DNA of 64,000 bases, taken from assembly GCF_036588685.1 (NCBI RefSeq), contig NC_086375.1, forward strand, positions 52,088,955-52,152,954, given 5' to 3'. The DNA comes from Mytilus trossulus (taxonomy: Eukaryota; Mollusca; Bivalvia; Mytilida; Mytilidae). This document shows positions 60,601 through 64,000 of the stretch, piece after piece. A program made the translations under genes and the position numbers. The notes under the pieces are model-generated. The model was not told the origin of the DNA and searched no databases. It was given only the letters and a program-made list of their open reading frames with translations. Positions within the stretch are counted from its first letter, which is position 1, and each line of letters begins with the position of its first letter.

Positions 60601-62418
60601 ATTAATATGAATAGACAATCTAGGTGATGACAGAATTATTACAAAAGTAACCAACAAATATGATCATAAATATATACATGTACCTGTACAATATTCTTAA
60701 TCAATGGAACAAATATTGTTTATGCCTCAATAAACAATTATTATATTAATACAAAGTAACTGTGCGCTATTTATTGTCTATAGATCATTCTGATATGTCA
60801 TTCATGTACAACAGACACCCACAACATACATGTACATAACTTGTATCTTTATTAATTGAGAGATCAGAGTTATAGAGCAGACTAATGTGAATATTGGAAC
60901 ATTTTCAGTAAAAGGATTATACTTTATGCAGGTACTGTTCCACCGTACTGATCAAAGTAAATATAGAATTTAGAATTTGTTACAGCCCTAGTGTAGTTTG
61001 GTGAGAGCACAAAAACTGCAGGAATTTCAGGAACTCCTGTGTATTTTAACATTAAAAGCCTTTTATACATTGTACCCACCCTAGATGTATAAAAGATGTT
61101 TAAAATGAATATTATTTTTCTGTGGGAATGCATCTGCACCAATCTCTGCTAAATTTGTCTAATCTGAAGTCTAAATACACTGCTTCATAGTCCTATGCAT
61201 TATTGGTAATTTTTTCAAAAAGAGTACACTAAAACATTATAATTGGTAAAAAATATCATTAATAATAAATAATAAATTTGACCAATGACCTTATATTCAA
61301 TTTGTGGTACAAACAATAAAATTACCCTAAGTTCTCTATATTCTGAAATGGGTAGTTGGTGTTTGTTGCCTTTATTGTGCTGTTTTACAAGGAATAGACT
61401 TGAATGTCTTACAATGGCCAAAGGACCTAATAACCATTAAATAACAAATTACTTGATTTTATGCTTGAACAATGCTTTGATTCCAATTACACAGTTCTTG
61501 CTTTATGTTTCTTGTGAGAATAAACTTCATGTGACTTGAATATAACAAGGCCAGTGACTGCCATCCTAAGCCAAGGAAAAGCTAATCAACATTATTTAGT
61601 TGCACGATTTAACTTATTTTTCACATATTTTACCTTAATTCATGTCAATAAATATTGCCTCAAGGAAATCTAAATTTCAGGTGAAAAAGTCAAATTTTAC
61701 ATACGACCTCGACAGCATTCCTCAAATATTTACATATGACAGTTTTCTGATGAAAAGGATACTCTAAATATTTGGAATAATCATCCTAATAAACTTCAAC
61801 AAATTATAAAGCATTTAATCTCAATTATTTTTGCTTGGTATTTATAAATACTATTTTATCTTTAAATTCTGACAAAATCAAGGATGTTATGTAAGCCAGT
61901 AATACACATTTAAAGCCATTAGAAGACAACATCCTGCATAGGTAAATATTGTCTAAATGCCTGGAGTTCAATTCTTAGTTCTTCAAATTTATATACATGA
62001 CAGATATAGTTCAATACCAAGTCCTAACAAAGTTACATTTGATAATCAGTCATATTTTCAATGATTTATATTTCACACTTACAATTTACCATGAATTATG
62101 TCATGACTAGAGGCCTTTGTATTATAGAAACATATTGCTGTTTGTGACCCTGTCCCTTGAGAAAGACATTGGCTTGGCTCATCTTTTGGTGATGGACAAT
62201 TATCATACCAAGCATCATTAATATCTATAAAATTTTCTAAAGGTCAGAGCAGGACATGACTTTGTTTAGTAAGATATAGGGTATTAATGGCAAAACAGGT
62301 GCGTGACCTTGACCATGCACACAATTCATCTTAATTATGACATGGCAGTATATGCATCAATAACACCAGTGGGGGATCCAGAACTTTGCATAAGGGGGGC
62401 CCATTGACTGACCTAAAA

Positions 62419-62437
62419 GGGGGGGGGGGGGGGGGGG
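62419..62437. repeat. 19-base G run
   Basis: Uninterrupted G tract with further GGGG runs on either side (62393, 62494). Length is likely unreliable in sequencing. Confidence 0.8.
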
Positions 62438-63951
62438 CACTGCAGTCATGCTTCAGTGTTCCCTATATAATCAGACAAATTTATCCCATTAAAAGGGGCC
62501 CAGGGTCACCACCCCCTGGAGTTGCCTACGAATACAAAGTATCTTTAATTGCCTTCAAGACATTCAAAAGGTAAGTTCCAGTCATGAAAGGGAAAGAAAG
62601 ACAAAATTTCACACACTGAATGTCTCCCCTGCTTTATTATGATTGAATTTTTGTTGAAAGTTTTTTATATAAAGATATTACTACAAGTATCACACTATTA
62701 ATGATCCATGTAAATAAAGTCAAGATGAAGTCTAATGAACCCTGCCAGGATATATTTTCACTTTTCAATCAATCTATTAACCAAATATAGTTATCTGTTG
62801 ATTATAGTTTTGAATTGACCAGACTATGAAAACTTAACAATCAATGCCAGTATGCTTAAATCATTCTTTAATCTTTAGTCTTTATGGCAGTCATTTTAAT
62901 CTTGTACTTTGAGCCTAAAATGTATCTTGTGAGCCATTTCAAACTGATTTTCACATTTTATTCTTATTTCGTGTTTAATTTAACCCTGTCCAAGGTTGGT
63001 AGAGGGTTGAACGCTCAATAAGTATGTTCTATCCTACTACATTCTGTATGTGACTGTCTTAAATGATTCTCTTGTTGTCATTGGTTGTTGTCTGGGTTTT
63101 TTTTTATTTATCATAAATGAGGCAGATTGTATTCTCATTGGATTTATTAGTCAAGAGCTGACTATTAAGTAAGGACTTTGGTCACTGATGAGAGCAAAGC
63201 AATGACATAAAATTGCTAACAACCATGTTATTTAACTGGACTATACAATATCTCCTTTTAGCAATTGCAAAATTTAAAAAAAGATTTTTCATCAAATGAA
63301 CAATTTTAGTTTTATCATGGAAAAGAGGAACGAACTCAAGAATATTTTTAATAGGCTTGAATATAATCATAAATGTACTAAGCTTCCTACTGTTTTGAAT
63401 TTTAAATTAGAACACTTCAAAAGAACATCAAAGGGAACATTTAGTTTTTCTATCGGTTTCAACTGATTCAGAGGTTCAAAGGTCAAATATATTTCAATTA
63501 CTTCAACTTTCTTTGGCCATATTTGGTACTTGTTTTTAACCAACATCTTAAAGAACATATTTGCTAATTAGATCTCTTTTATTTCAGAGGATTTTGAAGA
63601 CAGATTCCAAATGTTTACAACAAAGATTGCCAATCGATAGCAAAAGTTTGCATTGACAATACATAAAAGGCAATACAGATTTTTATAGCTTTATTTTACT
63701 AAAAATGCAGGTAGTCATTTAATATCTCGTATTGAAGACATATACTGGGTAATATGCAAAGTGAAAAAAAACTTGCACTTCTTAAGGCCACTAGTGGGCA
63801 AAAAAAAGACCATACAGTTAATGTCTATTTTGTGTATTATATCTAGATCCTTTTATAGAAATATTAGTATTATATTACACAATGATACATATTTGTGTTT
63901 AATAAATTTGCCAAGTAAAACTTAGAATAAAATACACTTACCATGAGTAGC

Positions 63952-64000
63952 TTCATAGTATATATTTACACCATACTTTATATTGTTTAGTAGGGTATAT
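63952..64000 (-). other. Possible partial exon at the window edge
   Basis: Minus strand has a strong donor, CATG|gtaagtg, and one frame open from the edge reading KYGVNIYYEATH before it (phase 1 out). Only 49 bases are available, so an open frame is weak evidence. It could be the next gene upstream or an untranslated exon. Confidence 0.3.

Larger units (their letters stand above)
56662..63950. other. 5' flank of PPP2R3A, no gene recognised
   Basis: Should hold the promoter and any untranslated first exon. No confident TATA box or CpG-rich stretch is visible, and open frames here (57303, 58243, 60139, 61142, 62386 and others) lack motifs and splice support. Confidence 0.45.

Overview
This is a 64 kb piece of a eukaryotic, strongly AT-rich, intron-rich genome. 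It almost certainly comes from a marine mussel (Mytilus or a close mytilid). The evidence is the exon/intron structure with GT..AG junctions and the dense load of short dispersed repeats of the type that fill mussel genomes. These include the tail ending in 'tctcattggcaatcatacca', the block with 'gtagacgaaacgcgcgtctg' and the TA-flanked foldback beginning 'ctgtggattcatt'. The ORF list holds almost no full genes because the real coding exons are short (36-342 bp).

Right and centre (25.5-56.7 kb, minus strand): one complete gene, reconstructed as 13 coding exons with matching splice phases (1,887 nt, 628 aa). It encodes a B''-type (PR72/PR130) regulatory subunit of protein phosphatase 2A, with two EF-hands. 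The first coding exon carries a Cys/His-rich N-terminus that resembles the PR130 isoform of PPP2R3A. Its introns hold nearly all the mobile DNA of this half: a reverse-transcriptase relic, a LINE fragment nested in a SINE, several foldback elements, minisatellites and a near-perfect 1,017-bp tandem duplication.

Left (about 2.8-18.1 kb, minus strand): a diverged direct duplication of 6.5-7.5 kb. Each copy carries the same small gene of unknown family, which I reconstruct as six exons. Copy 1 (8188..3540) reads through to 191 aa with a C-terminal hydrophobic segment. Copy 2 (16909..11594) keeps the exons but its exon 5 is damaged or shortened. Because the copies are paralogous, each insertion in one shows its empty site in the other: a 1.2-kb TAA-flanked element, a 94-bp element with 8-bp target duplications, a retroelement relic and smaller repeats.

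Between them (18-25.5 kb) lie dispersed repeats, an element with about 175-bp terminal inverted repeats built from a 'gttataacatgtac' sub-repeat (19445-20780), another decayed reverse transcriptase, and the 3' flank of the phosphatase gene. From 56.7 kb to the right edge no gene is recognised except a possible exon cut by the edge. No tRNA, rRNA or CRISPR was seen. All exon boundaries are read by eye from splice consensus, reading phase and comparison with remembered family members or the other copy; no transcript data were available.
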